Shown in pieces: positions 42,983 to 52,353 of a DNA stretch of 64,000 bases. Origin of the DNA: Treponema sp. (GTDB lineage Bacteria > Spirochaetota > Spirochaetia > Treponematales > Treponemataceae); assembly GCA_017525605.1 (NCBI GenBank), contig JAFXSM010000042.1, positions 124,001 to 188,000 of the forward strand, read 5' to 3'. Made by a program: the position numbers and the translations under genes. Each line of letters begins with the position of its first letter. Position 1 is the first letter of the stretch. The notes under the pieces were generated by a model, which saw nothing but the letters and a program-made list of their open reading frames with translations, searched no databases and was not told the origin of the DNA.

Positions 42983-43054
42983 ATGAACGGCAAAATCGCA
43001 ATGATTATTGTGATAATCGCAGTGCTTCTTGTACTCGGTTATCCTGTCTGGTAA
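42983..43054 (+). CDS. 23-residue hydrophobic peptide (type I toxin-like)
   Basis: A short frame with a good GGGAGG site encodes MNGKIAMIIVIIAVLLVLG and then YPVW: one transmembrane helix and nothing else. Size and composition suit membrane toxins of type I systems, but it does not clearly belong to a named family. A hairpin terminator and a promoter facing it on the other strand, about 35-145 bases downstream, could make an antisense RNA that covers the 3' end of its message. Function is an inference. Confidence 0.5.
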   Translation: MNGKIAMIIVIIAVLLVLGYPVW

Positions 43055-43086
43055 AAGCACCTCTCTTCACTTAAAGAAGTAGGAGA

Positions 43087-43127
43087 GCAAAAATAAAAAC
43101 CGCCTAGTCTTGCACACTGAGGCGGTT
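43087..43127 (-). terminator. Terminator of candidate antisense RNA
   Basis: AACCGCCT and AGGCGGTT form a perfect 8-bp stem; on the minus strand it runs into TTTTTATTTTTG. Confidence 0.8.
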
Positions 43128-43187
43128 GTACCCGAAGGGTATAAAACCTTGGACGAAGACCAACCGTGACTTTGGTTGCGCTTCTTT
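43087..43187 (-). ncRNA. Candidate antisense RNA opposite the small peptide
   Basis: A minus-strand transcript from about 43186, set by the TATAAT at 43193-43198, to the terminator at 43087-43127 would be about 100 bases. It contains hairpins CAACC/GGTTG (43162-43179) and TACCC/GGGTA (43129-43142). It would overlap the 3' untranslated part of the peptide message, the layout of type I antitoxins. Confidence 0.4.
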
Positions 43188-43192
43188 TTGGA

Positions 43193-43198
43193 ATTATA
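43193..43198 (-). promoter_or_regulatory. -10 element of candidate antisense RNA
   Basis: TATAAT on the minus strand; the -35 region is weak. Confidence 0.4.
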
Positions 43199-43378
43199 TC
43201 GGATATTGCCGAGAAAAACCATAGATTTTTGGAAAGGACTTGCTCATTCGGGCAAGTCTTTTTTTTATGGCAAACGGATTTGTTCGTGGATAGCGACGCT
43301 TTCACATTTTTAGCGACTATAACCGACAAAATTCTAAAAATTCTTTATTTTGGCGGTTATAACTGATAAAATTGAGTT

Positions 43379-44587
43379 ATGATTAAGCGTGAAATATATA
43401 TGCAGAGAATCAGACCGTTTATGAACACGGAGCTGGTAAAAGTCTTTACTGGAATCAGGCGCACGGGGAAATCCATAATGCTTGAGCTTGTGAAAGAAGA
43501 ACTTAAAAGTTCCGGAATCAGCGAAAAAAACTTTCTCTGCATAAATTTTGAGCAGTTTTCAAATTCACAGCTTTTGGATTCGAAAAATCTGTATGAAAAA
43601 ATCGTTGAATTCAGAAAAAGCACCGAGGGGAAAATCTATCTTTTCTTTGATGAAATTCAGGAAGTCGAAAATTGGGAGAAGTGCATCAATTCATGCAGAA
43701 TCGACTTTGACTGCGACATTTACATAACCGGCTCGAACGCAAAACTTTTGTCAGGGGAGCTTGCGACATACCTTGCAGGGCGTTATGTGGAATTCGTCAT
43801 CTATCCGTTTTCGTTTGCGGAATTTTTTGAGATGTGCAGGCTCAAAAATCCGAATGCGGAAAAATCTTCATGCTTCATGCAGTTTATAAAAACGGGAGGA
43901 ATGCCTTTCCTTTCGAATTTTTCCGGTGACGATTCTGCAAAAAATCAGTATTTGATGGATGTTTACAATTCCGTTGTCCTGAAAGATGTCGTGAAAAGAA
44001 ACAATATCCGCGACGTGGATTCTTTGGAAAGAATCGTTGCCTATGCTTTTTCGAACATCGGGCATATTTTCAGCGCGACTTCGCTTTCCAAATATTTCAA
44101 AAGCGAAAACCGCAAAATCTCGCACGATACAATTCTGAATTATCTGAAATTCTGCTCGGACGCATTTCTTTTCTATAAAATCAACAGGTACGACTTGGAG
44201 GGTAAAAAGATTGTCACTGTGAACGAAAAATATTATTGCGCCGACCACGGTTTTCGCGAGGCTGTTTTCGGGAAAAATCTTCAGAACATAGACCAAATTC
44301 TTGAAAATATCGTGTGCCTCGAACTCCTGCGAAGGAATTTCAAAGTGTATGTCGGGAAAAACGGCGAGACGGAAATAGATTTCATTGCGGAAAAACAGGG
44401 CAAAAAAATCTATGTTCAGGTCGCATATTTTTTGGCAAGCGAAGAAACCATAAAGCGCGAATTTTCCGTCTACGATTCGATAAAAGACAATTACCCGAAA
44501 TATGTTGTCTCAATGGACGATTTCGATTTTTCGCAAAACGGAATAATCCACAAAAACATCAAAGATTTTTTGCTCATGGATTTCTAG
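43379..44587 (+). CDS. AAA ATPase with DUF4143 domain
   Basis: A 402-residue protein. The Walker A loop is FTGIRRTGKS, Walker B is IYLFFDEIQEVENWEK, and the sensor motif is IYITGSNAKLL. The C-terminal half is a DUF4143 domain (EIDFIAEKQGKKIYVQVAYF carries a PD-(D/E)xK-like core). This family is common in gut bacteria and often multicopy; its function is not established, though nuclease-like use of the C-terminal part has been suggested. No partner gene is next to it. It is monocistronic and converges with the MATE gene. Confidence 0.85.
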   Translation: MIKREIYMQRIRPFMNTELVKVFTGIRRTGKSIMLELVKEELKSSGISEKNFLCINFEQFSNSQLLDSKNLYEKIVEFRKSTEGKIYLFFDEIQEVENWEKCINSCRIDFDCDIYITGSNAKLLSGELATYLAGRYVEFVIYPFSFAEFFEMCRLKNPNAEKSSCFMQFIKTGGMPFLSNFSGDDSAKNQYLMDVYNSVVLKDVVKRNNIRDVDSLERIVAYAFSNIGHIFSATSLSKYFKSENRKISHDTILNYLKFCSDAFLFYKINRYDLEGKKIVTVNEKYYCADHGFREAVFGKNLQNIDQILENIVCLELLRRNFKVYVGKNGETEIDFIAEKQGKKIYVQVAYFLASEETIKREFSVYDSIKDNYPKYVVSMDDFDFSQNGIIHKNIKDFLLMDF

Positions 44588-44639
44588 GAAAACAGAAAAG
44601 TGAAAACATGAAAATTTTCCACTTTCCATTTTCCACTTT

Positions 44640-46001
44640 TCACCTCTCCCCTCTCCGCTTTTCCCTGAACACCGGGTGTCTGAAAAACGCTATCATCAGC
44701 TGCACGGTCATGATTACCCAGATAATCGGCTCGCACATGATGATTCCCATCACGCCGATTTTCGGGACGATGAGCGCGGTGAAGACGATTTTGCCGATGA
44801 GTTCGATTATGCTCGAAATAAGAGGAAGGATTTTGCTTCCGAGTCCCTGAAGCGCATTTCGCAAAACGAAAAGCGAGCCGAGAGAAAGGAAGAACGGAAT
44901 GCAGAAATTCATGTATCGCGTTCCGTAGTCCAAAAGGATTTCGTTCGACGAGCCGGAGATGAAGACGAGAAGAGGGCGGATTGTAAAACGCAAAAGCACA
45001 ATCGAAACGAGTGCCCATATTATCGTCATCAAAATTGCGATTTTCACGCCCTTTTTGATTCGCTCGATTTTGCCCGCGCCGAGATTCTGCGAGACGAATG
45101 TGGACGAAGCCGTGCCGAGCGACAGGAGCGGAATGTTCAGAATCGAGAAAATCTTTCGGGCGGCGAGATGTCCTGCGATTACGAATGAGCCGAATCCGTT
45201 TATCGCCGACTGCAAAATGACGCTGCCGGACGACACAAGAGAGCCCATCAACGCCATCGAACTTCCCTGCGCGAACAAATCCTTGCACAGTTTCTTTTCG
45301 AATGAAAAATGAATTTTCGACGGAATAAGAATCTGTGCTTTCGAGAAAATGTAGAACAGGCAGAGAACTGCGGAAATTCCCTGCGCGATTACAGTCGCAA
45401 TTGCAGCTCCGCGTATTCCGAGGTTCAGCTTCGTGATGAAGAGCAAATCGAGGAAAATGTTCAGCACCGACGAGATTATCAGAAAGACGAGCGGCATGAA
45501 CGAATTTCCGATTGCGCGGAGAAGCCCAGAAAAAAGATTGAACGCGAAGAGGACGAAAACGAAAAGCGTCACGGTGTTGATGTACGAGAACGCCTCGTCC
45601 TTGATTTCTTCCGGGGTTCCAAGCCATGAGAGCGCGGACGAAAGGCAGAAACGCGAAAGAATCGTGACGAACGCGGTCACAATCAGCGTAAGAACGATCG
45701 AAGTCGCGACGACTTTCTTGAGTTTTTTCTCGTCTCCGGAACCGAACGCGCGGGAAGCGACAATCGAAAGCCCGTTGCAGAATCCGTTTCCGAATCCCAC
45801 AAGAAGCTCGAACAACACTGCGCTTGCACCGACTGCGGCAAGCGACGACTCTTTGAGGAAATGCCCGACGATGACAGCATCGACTGCGTTGTAAAGCTGC
45901 TGAAAGACGAGCGAGACAAGGAGCGGAAGAGTAAAGCTTGCAAGCGACGGCAGAATGTCGCCGTTTATCAAATCGGGCTTTAAAAGCTTGTTGAGATTCA
46001 T
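44640..46001 (-). CDS. MATE family transporter in exporter cluster
   Basis: A 453-residue protein with twelve helices. DILPSLASFTLPLLVSLVFQQLYNAVDAVIVG at the N-terminus is the MATE opening; GFVIAGHLAARKIFSILNIPL lies in the second half. It overlaps the stop of the lipoprotein gene upstream by one base, so it belongs to the run LolA-MMPL-lipoprotein-MATE. In such a setting it may move a lipid-linked precursor rather than a drug; this is inference. It is only distantly related to the MATE at 25538-26908. Confidence 0.88.
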   Translation of the reverse strand: MNLNKLLKPDLINGDILPSLASFTLPLLVSLVFQQLYNAVDAVIVGHFLKESSLAAVGASAVLFELLVGFGNGFCNGLSIVASRAFGSGDEKKLKKVVATSIVLTLIVTAFVTILSRFCLSSALSWLGTPEEIKDEAFSYINTVTLFVFVLFAFNLFSGLLRAIGNSFMPLVFLIISSVLNIFLDLLFITKLNLGIRGAAIATVIAQGISAVLCLFYIFSKAQILIPSKIHFSFEKKLCKDLFAQGSSMALMGSLVSSGSVILQSAINGFGSFVIAGHLAARKIFSILNIPLLSLGTASSTFVSQNLGAGKIERIKKGVKIAILMTIIWALVSIVLLRFTIRPLLVFISGSSNEILLDYGTRYMNFCIPFFLSLGSLFVLRNALQGLGSKILPLISSIIELIGKIVFTALIVPKIGVMGIIMCEPIIWVIMTVQLMIAFFRHPVFREKRRGER

Positions 46002-46603
46002 TATTCCGCCGTCGTCAGTCTGTATTCATAGCCGCGAAGGAGATTCGTTATCGTAATCACGCCGTTTCCGATTGTTATCGTCTCGATAACTTTTCCGTCC
46101 TTTGCGATTGCGCGCTCTGCAATTCGGATTCCGCCGTTGTTCGTCGTGATGTTCGTCTTTATTTCCGCGAATTCCAAATCGTATTTCGAATAATGCTCCT
46201 TGAGTTTTTCGGTGCTTGCGTATGCGTTCTGCAAATCGAGGATGATGTATTCGGGCTTCATTTTCTCCGGTATTATAGAAGATTCCATCGTGGCGTTTAC
46301 TCCGTCGTATGAAATCGTGCCGACTTCGCCTCCGAAATCATTCATCAGAACGACTTCGATTCCGTCCTGGTTCGCCTTGACGTAGGCCTGGGCGTTCATC
46401 TGCTTGTCGCCGAATGTTCCCTGAAAAAGCTGATATTTGTCGATTTCGTCCGTGATTGCGCTCACAGGCAAAAGGTCAACTTTCGTCGTGTTCGTGACGT
46501 AGACTTTGTTCAGCTTCGTTTCCGTTTTTGTCGATGCGCACGAAGCGAGCGCGAGCAAAGTTCCTGCGATGACAGGCAGAATAAAAAGCGTGTTTTTTTT
46601 CAT
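46001..46603 (-). CDS. DUF3261-like lipoprotein
   Basis: A 200-residue lipoprotein (signal peptide with lipobox LLALASC-A). The mature protein has strands such as VYVTNTTKVDLLPV, GIEVVLMNDFGGEVGTISYDG and TITIGNGVITITNLLRGYEY. DUF3261 lipoproteins normally occur in aryl-polyene-type clusters beside LolA and MMPL proteins, exactly as here. It overlaps the MATE gene by one base and follows the MMPL gene by 56 bases. Its likely role is in outer-membrane delivery of a lipid. The family assignment is from context and strand layout. Confidence 0.65.
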   Translation of the reverse strand: MKKNTLFILPVIAGTLLALASCASTKTETKLNKVYVTNTTKVDLLPVSAITDEIDKYQLFQGTFGDKQMNAQAYVKANQDGIEVVLMNDFGGEVGTISYDGVNATMESSIIPEKMKPEYIILDLQNAYASTEKLKEHYSKYDLEFAEIKTNITTNNGGIRIAERAIAKDGKVIETITIGNGVITITNLLRGYEYRLTTAE

Positions 46604-46659
46604 AATTCCCCCAAAAAATTAAATTGTCATGCTGAATTTATTTCAGCATCTTTTGAATT

Positions 46660-49032
46660 TCAGAGCATCGTGGCGATGAAAGCTGCCATGAGTCCCGAAA
46701 AAATCGAAAGGCCGAGCGTGTGCACGGGAACGAACGAGCTCAATGCGATTGCGCCGAACGAAATTGCGGTCGTAACGAACGACAATGCGATTGCGAATCT
46801 TTCAAGGCGGTTGCCTTTGTTCTGCAAGCTGTAAATCACATAATCAAGCCCAAGCCCGAACACGAGCATTATTCCGGTCACACAGAAGAATTCTATAGGT
46901 AAATCAGCGATTTTGAAAGTTGAAAGAATCACCATAATGCTGAAAACCGGAATCGAAATTATTTTGAGAGTGTCCTTCCAGCCGTGGAAAAATTTCATGA
47001 CGAGCGAAATTATGGCGAATGCGACTACGAACATTTTGAGAATCGTCTTTGTCAGCTCGTCCAAACCTCTGCCCACATCCTTCGCCTTGTTCGCGTAGTG
47101 GATCCTCTCGTCATCGCCAGCGATTTTTTTGTACGCGCTTTCGTCGGACACATTCGAAGGAAGAATCACCGAGTAGAATCTTCCGTTCACTTCGCCAATC
47201 CAAATCATTTTGAGGATTGACTTGAGCGTTTCCGGGATTTCTTCGCTTTCAGGAGTGACGAATTTTTTTGACGCGGAATGGAAAAACGATTCGTAATTTT
47301 CTGCTAGTTCTGCCAGTTCTTTTTCTTCGTTTGCGGAAAGTTCATTTTCAGAACCGAAAAGCACGTTTTTCATCTGATTTTTTGAAAGCGGCAGAAGTTT
47401 CTTCGCCGCCTGCAATGATTTTTTCTGCATTTTGACAGACGGAATGAATCTTGAAGTGCAGATGTACGGGTCGGGAATCTTCTTTGCGATTTCCTCTTCT
47501 GCCAGCAGAACTTCCTCAGCAGAATCCGCGCTCACAATCAGATAGCTTGTCGGATTGTACTGCAGGACTCTGTATGCAGTTTCGGTGTCTTCTTTTAATC
47601 TGCCTTCCATTTTATACAAGTTCGACACGTTGTTTTCGATTTTCAGTTTTCCGTCCAAGATTCCAGAAACAACAATAAATGTGCCGATAACGAATATCAC
47701 GACTTTTCCGAACAGATTGCGTTTTTTTCCGCGGAATTTTTTGGCGAATGAAAACTTCAAATTCGGGATGAAAATCCGCCTGTCTTTTTCTTTCGGAAGC
47801 TTTATCAGCGGGAAGATTCCGAACACCGTCAGAAACGTGCTCATTATTCCGAAAAACGAGAATGCGGAAATCTGCTTCAAAAGAGCGAACGGGGAAATCA
47901 TCAATAATAAATAGCAGATTTCAGTTGAAACAAGCGAAAGAAGAATGCCTTTTGAAAGCTGCGTGCGGATTTCTCCGCCCGTTTTTATGCTTGCTTCTCC
48001 TTTCCAGTTGATGAAAAAATGCAAACTGTAATCGATGCACGAGCCAATCAGCGTTGTTCCGAACACGAGCGCGATTGCGTGGACGTTTCCGAAAATTGCG
48101 TGGGTCGCCAAAAATGCCGACGCGACCGAGATGAAAATCGCGAACACCGACGCGAAAATCGGAATCGGGCTTCTGAAAACGAAAATGAGAATCGCAATCA
48201 CCGCAATCATCGAAACAGCCGAGATGACTGTGATTTCTTTTTGTGCGTTTGTGGAGCTTTTGTGGCTGTGGAACGGCGTTCCGAAAAACGCAAAGCGCGT
48301 CCCGTCAGTTTCAAGCGGAAGGCACGCGTTGTAAATGTCGCTTACGGCGTTCGTCTCCGATGCGAGCTTTGCGCCGTACTTCGTAAGTTCCGCACGAATC
48401 ATCACGAACCAAGTTCCGTCGAGATTCCTTGCAAGGACGCGGTCTTTCGGGCTCATCGCGACGGAAGAAGCTGCAATCGAATCGAGGACGTTTTTCATGT
48501 TCACGTCGTCGAATGCGAACGGGTCGTTTACAGGGTCGAGTTCGGAAAGAGAAAATCCGTAGAATTTCGAAAGTGCGTTATCTGCAAATTTCAGAGAATC
48601 TGAATCGATTTCATTTTGAACTATGGAATCGAGCAGAACGAATCTGTATTCACGCAAGAATTCAATTATCTCAGTGTACGAAGAAGAATCGGTGTAAAGC
48701 GAAATCTGCTTGAATTTGCGCTTTTGCTCATCCGCGTTCTCGTCGTTTGATTTTAATATGGAGTAGACTTTTTCCGCGGCGGATTTCGCTTTTTCAAAAT
48801 CGGCGTTGCCTGCAAGAATGAAAACGCTGTCGCCGCTGTTTTCGCCGATTGACTTTTCGGCAATGCGCTCCGCCACGCTTGTAGCCGTAGACGGAATCAT
48901 CGTCGTGAAATCCGCATCGACCTTCAGCTTCCCGTGAAATTTCAGCGACGCGAAAAAAACGACGACGAGCGCAATGTGAAAAATTATCCAGGCAGACAGA
49001 AATATTTTATTTCTTGAAGAATGCCTTTTCAT
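46660..49032 (-). CDS. RND/MMPL superfamily exporter (second copy)
   Basis: A 790-residue paralogue of the pump at 3307-5643, with the same two-block layout. The transmembrane Asp motifs are in LVFGTTLIGSCIDYSLHFF and GIMLVFGLGLDYVIYSLQ, and the two periplasmic loops are similar in length. It overlaps the upstream LolA-like gene by 26 bases, so they are coupled. Context of LolA, DUF3261 lipoprotein and MATE resembles the export part of aryl-polyene and related lipid clusters, where the MMPL protein lifts the product from the inner membrane. Confidence 0.88.
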   Translation of the reverse strand: MKRHSSRNKIFLSAWIIFHIALVVVFFASLKFHGKLKVDADFTTMIPSTATSVAERIAEKSIGENSGDSVFILAGNADFEKAKSAAEKVYSILKSNDENADEQKRKFKQISLYTDSSSYTEIIEFLREYRFVLLDSIVQNEIDSDSLKFADNALSKFYGFSLSELDPVNDPFAFDDVNMKNVLDSIAASSVAMSPKDRVLARNLDGTWFVMIRAELTKYGAKLASETNAVSDIYNACLPLETDGTRFAFFGTPFHSHKSSTNAQKEITVISAVSMIAVIAILIFVFRSPIPIFASVFAIFISVASAFLATHAIFGNVHAIALVFGTTLIGSCIDYSLHFFINWKGEASIKTGGEIRTQLSKGILLSLVSTEICYLLLMISPFALLKQISAFSFFGIMSTFLTVFGIFPLIKLPKEKDRRIFIPNLKFSFAKKFRGKKRNLFGKVVIFVIGTFIVVSGILDGKLKIENNVSNLYKMEGRLKEDTETAYRVLQYNPTSYLIVSADSAEEVLLAEEEIAKKIPDPYICTSRFIPSVKMQKKSLQAAKKLLPLSKNQMKNVLFGSENELSANEEKELAELAENYESFFHSASKKFVTPESEEIPETLKSILKMIWIGEVNGRFYSVILPSNVSDESAYKKIAGDDERIHYANKAKDVGRGLDELTKTILKMFVVAFAIISLVMKFFHGWKDTLKIISIPVFSIMVILSTFKIADLPIEFFCVTGIMLVFGLGLDYVIYSLQNKGNRLERFAIALSFVTTAISFGAIALSSFVPVHTLGLSIFSGLMAAFIATML

Positions 49033-49642
49033 CTGCAGAAAGTTCCTGCTTGTATACCTGGTTTGAGAGTGTGTATTTCGTCGAGTCGGTTTCGTTCTGC
49101 TTTATCGTCATTCCGTCGAGCGACGCTTTCGATGACTTTGCGGAACCGGAAAGTACGATTTCCTTGAGCGAGGTTGCGATTGTGGCATCTTTCGGCGCAA
49201 GGAACATTTTCCAAGAAGAATTGTCCGAATCGAATTTCTGTATCGTGAAATACTTTTCGAGATTCGACCTGTTGCCGCTGAAAAGAGAAGAGATTGTTGA
49301 CGCTACAGACTTGAAAGTCTCGTTCGAGCTTCCGTCAATTACGTTGCGTCTACCGTCAGCCCCCGTTTGTATGATAGAATCTTTCGTAACAACCATCGTC
49401 GATGGGAACGGCTTTGTTGTCTGCCAGACGATTCCCTCTTCGGAAAAAACGAATTTTCCGCTAGATTTGAGGGGGCGTTTGATTTTAGCTGACGATTTTT
49501 CCTGAACGAAATCTCCTGTTGTCACTTTGTTTTCGGTGAGAGAGGAGAATACATTGTCGATAGTGATTTCTGCGAAAGAAACTGTAATCGTGTTCAACGC
49601 TAGAAATGCAAGGCTCAAAGCAAATTTGATAATCTTTTTCAT
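49007..49642 (-). CDS. LolA-like outer-membrane lipid/lipoprotein carrier
   Basis: A 211-residue periplasmic protein with a signal peptide (IIKFALSLAFLALNTITVSF). It has the LolA pattern TGDFVQEKSSAKIKRPLKSSGKFVF followed by EEGIVWQTTKPFPSTMVV, a half-barrel of amphipathic strands that shields lipid. The copy is next to an MMPL pump and a DUF3261 lipoprotein, the usual trio for exported lipids, so it is unlikely to be the housekeeping LolA. Its start overlaps nothing upstream; GH3 is divergent 64 bases away. Confidence 0.85.
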   Translation of the reverse strand: MKKIIKFALSLAFLALNTITVSFAEITIDNVFSSLTENKVTTGDFVQEKSSAKIKRPLKSSGKFVFSEEGIVWQTTKPFPSTMVVTKDSIIQTGADGRRNVIDGSSNETFKSVASTISSLFSGNRSNLEKYFTIQKFDSDNSSWKMFLAPKDATIATSLKEIVLSGSAKSSKASLDGMTIKQNETDSTKYTLSNQVYKQELSADEKAFFKK

Positions 49643-49705
49643 GGACTAGAGATTATCACAATTTTTACAAAATTCATAAGACATCCATTAGAAGGGGTTA
49701 AGAAA

Positions 49706-51409
49706 ATGGAAACACGCACGAAGAAGGTCTGGCTCATCAACTTTGCTCTTGGATTTGCCGGAAAGATTCAGTACAAGAAAGTCATAAAAGCTTCGAAAAA
49801 CTGCAAGAAAGCTTCGATGACGACATTGCGCGGAATTTTGAACTACGCGAAGGACACAGAATGGGGAAAGCAGCACAACTTTGCAGAGATTCTTGCCGCG
49901 CCGACTGACGAGGAGCTTGTCGCTCGCTACCAGAAGAACGTACCTGTCACGGACTACGAGGTAATCCGCCCGCTCATCGAACGCCACAAGAACGGCGAGG
50001 AGAACATCCTTTTTCCGGGAAAGCCGATGATGTACGCTACGACTTCGGGAACGACTGGTCAGCCGAAATGGATTCCGATTACGAACGAATACTACCAGAA
50101 CATCTACAACAAAATGTCGAAAGTCTGGCTGTACAATTTCATGCTCAAAAAGCCGCACTGCTTCGAGGGAAAGACAGTTTCCATCGTCGGAAAGGCGATT
50201 GAGGGCGCGGCTCCTGACGGCACCGTTTACGGTTCGGTTTCAGGCGTTACTCAGCGCGACATTCCTGAATTCATCCGCCCAATCAACTCCGCTCCTGCTG
50301 CCGTATTCGAAATCGAGGACTACACAGCACGCTACTACGCAATCATGCGAATCGGCATCGAGCAGGACGTTTCGATTATCGTCACGGCGAATCCTTCCAC
50401 AATCGTCGAGATGCAGAACAACGTCAACCAGTTCTTCGACGACTACATCGACGACATCGAAAAGGGAACGCTCAGCTCTAAAATCAACATTCCGCAGGAC
50501 ATCCGCGACAGAATCACAGTCGATTTCGCACCGAACCCAAAACGCGCAGCAGAACTCCGCGCACTCAAAGAGAAATACGGAAACAACATCCTTCCGAAGC
50601 ACTTTTGGCCGAACATGCAGATTCTGAACACTTGGAAATGCGGAAACACATACGTCTACCTCGACAAGTTCAAGGATTCGTTCCCGGCAGACATGATTCA
50701 CATGGAATTCTCATATTTCGCTTCCGAGTGCCGCGCAGGTCTCGTCCTCGACGACAGCGACGCTACAGTTCTCTTCCCGCACTACCACTATTTCGAATTC
50801 GTCGCCGAGAACGACCTGGACAATCCGAACCCGAAATTCCTCCAGCTCCACGAACTTGAGGACGGAAAGCAGTATTCGGTTTACGTCACAACTTGGTCTG
50901 GCTTGTACAGATATCCGATGAACGACCTTCTGAAAGTCAACGGATTCTTCGGAACGATTCCGAAAGTCCAGCTCATGCAGAAAATCAACGGAATCATTTC
51001 GATTACAGGCGAAAAAGTCCACGAGCGGCAGTTCATCGAGGCTTGCCATCAGGCAGAGAAGGACACCGGAATCAAAACTCAGTTCTTCGTCGGCTTCGCT
51101 GATATCCACAACTCGCTCTACAATTTCTATTTCGAATTCGAAAACACGGATTTGGAGCAGTCAAAGGTCGATGAATTCACAAAGGCAGTCGATGCGAACA
51201 TCAAGAAGCTCAACATCGAATACACTGCAAAACGCGACTCGTTCCGCCTGAAAGAGCCAGTCGGACACGCACTCGTGAAGAACTCTTTCGACGCATTCAA
51301 GTCAAAGAGCATCGCGGCAGGCCTTGGACGCGAAGGACAGTTCAAAATGAACCTCCTCCTCCAGGACGAAAAGAGACAGGCAATGTTCCAGGAGCTTGTT
51401 AGACAGTAA
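49706..51409 (+). CDS. GH3-family acyl-adenylase (plant auxin-conjugase-like)
   Basis: A 567-residue protein of the GH3 superfamily. The ATP-binding P-loop is YATTSGTTGQPKWIPIT, followed by the large N-domain and a C-terminal region (NGIISITGEKVHERQF) that closes the active site. Plant GH3 enzymes join amino acids to carboxylic acids through an acyl-adenylate. Bacterial homologues are found in several phyla and their substrates are mostly unknown. It is divergent from the LolA-MMPL-DUF3261-MATE run, suggesting it may activate the acid moiety of the exported product. AAGGGG precedes the start. Confidence 0.88.
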   Translation: METRTKKVWLINFALGFAGKIQYKKVIKASKNCKKASMTTLRGILNYAKDTEWGKQHNFAEILAAPTDEELVARYQKNVPVTDYEVIRPLIERHKNGEENILFPGKPMMYATTSGTTGQPKWIPITNEYYQNIYNKMSKVWLYNFMLKKPHCFEGKTVSIVGKAIEGAAPDGTVYGSVSGVTQRDIPEFIRPINSAPAAVFEIEDYTARYYAIMRIGIEQDVSIIVTANPSTIVEMQNNVNQFFDDYIDDIEKGTLSSKINIPQDIRDRITVDFAPNPKRAAELRALKEKYGNNILPKHFWPNMQILNTWKCGNTYVYLDKFKDSFPADMIHMEFSYFASECRAGLVLDDSDATVLFPHYHYFEFVAENDLDNPNPKFLQLHELEDGKQYSVYVTTWSGLYRYPMNDLLKVNGFFGTIPKVQLMQKINGIISITGEKVHERQFIEACHQAEKDTGIKTQFFVGFADIHNSLYNFYFEFENTDLEQSKVDEFTKAVDANIKKLNIEYTAKRDSFRLKEPVGHALVKNSFDAFKSKSIAAGLGREGQFKMNLLLQDEKRQAMFQELVRQ

Positions 51410-51451
51410 GTTTTCGCCGATCATTCGATTGATTTCATAGGTATATTTTTC

Positions 51452-51492
51452 GGCTTCGGTATGTGCATTCCAGCAGAACCGAAGCCATTTTT
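51452..51492 (+). terminator. Terminator after GH3 gene
   Basis: GGCTTCGGT and ACCGAAGCC pair across a 17-base loop, followed by ATTTTTG. Confidence 0.88.
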
Positions 51493-51684
51493 GTCGTCTT
51501 CATGGAAAATTCAGCACTTTTTATTTCATCGTTAAGGAACATTCATATCGTCTTCGAAGAAAATTGGAAATACGTGGAGTTTTTGGAGATTGTTAATAAA
51601 AATAATATATTATTCAAATATTCTTAAAGCGTAACACAGCTAAAAAAATTGATTTTTTCCCTCATTACCAAGAAACTATCCTAC

Positions 51685-52337
51685 ATGAAGAAAAGTTTTA
51701 TTTTTTTAATTTCCGTAATTTATTTGTGAGTTGTACTACGCCCTATGCTCCAACAACTAAAACTTATGAAATCGATGTTGCATATCGAAAACAGCAAAAT
51801 CAATTTTGGTGTTTGCCAGCTTCTGTTTTAATGTGTTCGAATTATTTCGCACAAGATGTTGGATGGTTTGATGAGTATCTCAACGAATTAGATGAGTATC
51901 ATAAACAGGAATATATTTACGACGCCTTGAACGACCTTGACGGAACTGTATTTATTCCTAATTCAAACGAAGGTGCACCTAAATCTATTTCTCAATTTCT
52001 TTTTTTAAGCCTAAATATTGAAAATCAAGAGATGGCAAAATTAGACACGAGCTATTCATGCAATGATTATGCAGGTTCCATTCCTTTGATTGTAGAACAC
52101 ATAAAAACGTATAAAAGACCACTTATTGCAATACGAAATTATGATGGTGAAGACAAAACACACGCTATCGTTGTGTATGGATACCAAGAGGATCTGACGA
52201 AGCAGAAAGTGAAAAATATTTATTATCAGGATCCGTGGTATGGAGGTTTTCTAACTTGTTCGAGTGAATCATGGGAGCAGATGACAAGGTTGAAAGATAA
52301 TTGTTACTTAACTTTGTATTTTGATGATTATGAATGA
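51685..52337 (+). pseudogene. C39-like/papain-fold cysteine peptidase lipoprotein with frameshift in signal peptide
   Basis: The long frame starts at a GTG (51726), MSCTTPYAP, but an ATG at 51685 begins a perfect signal peptide MKKSFIFLISVIYL that ends at a stop one frame away. One extra T in the short T tract before GTGAG (51723-51725) would give SVIYFVSC-T, a good lipobox. The mature domain has the catalytic Cys in NQFWCLPASVLM, His in KTHAIVVYGY and Asp in IYYQDPW, so the enzyme part is intact. Either the gene is phase-variable or broken, or the assembly lost one base. It is the first of three genes in an AT-rich island. Confidence 0.65.
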
Positions 52338-52353
52338 AACAAAGGAGACGTAT

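Noticed and set aside
44584..45627. Long minus-strand frame overlapping the MATE gene
   Set aside because: It is a different frame of the same strand; the MATE frame has family motifs, and the long frame is Arg/His-rich without any family pattern.
46720..48713. Several plus-strand frames opposite the MMPL gene
   Set aside because: Shadow frames of a biased coding strand; no ribosome-binding sites or motifs.
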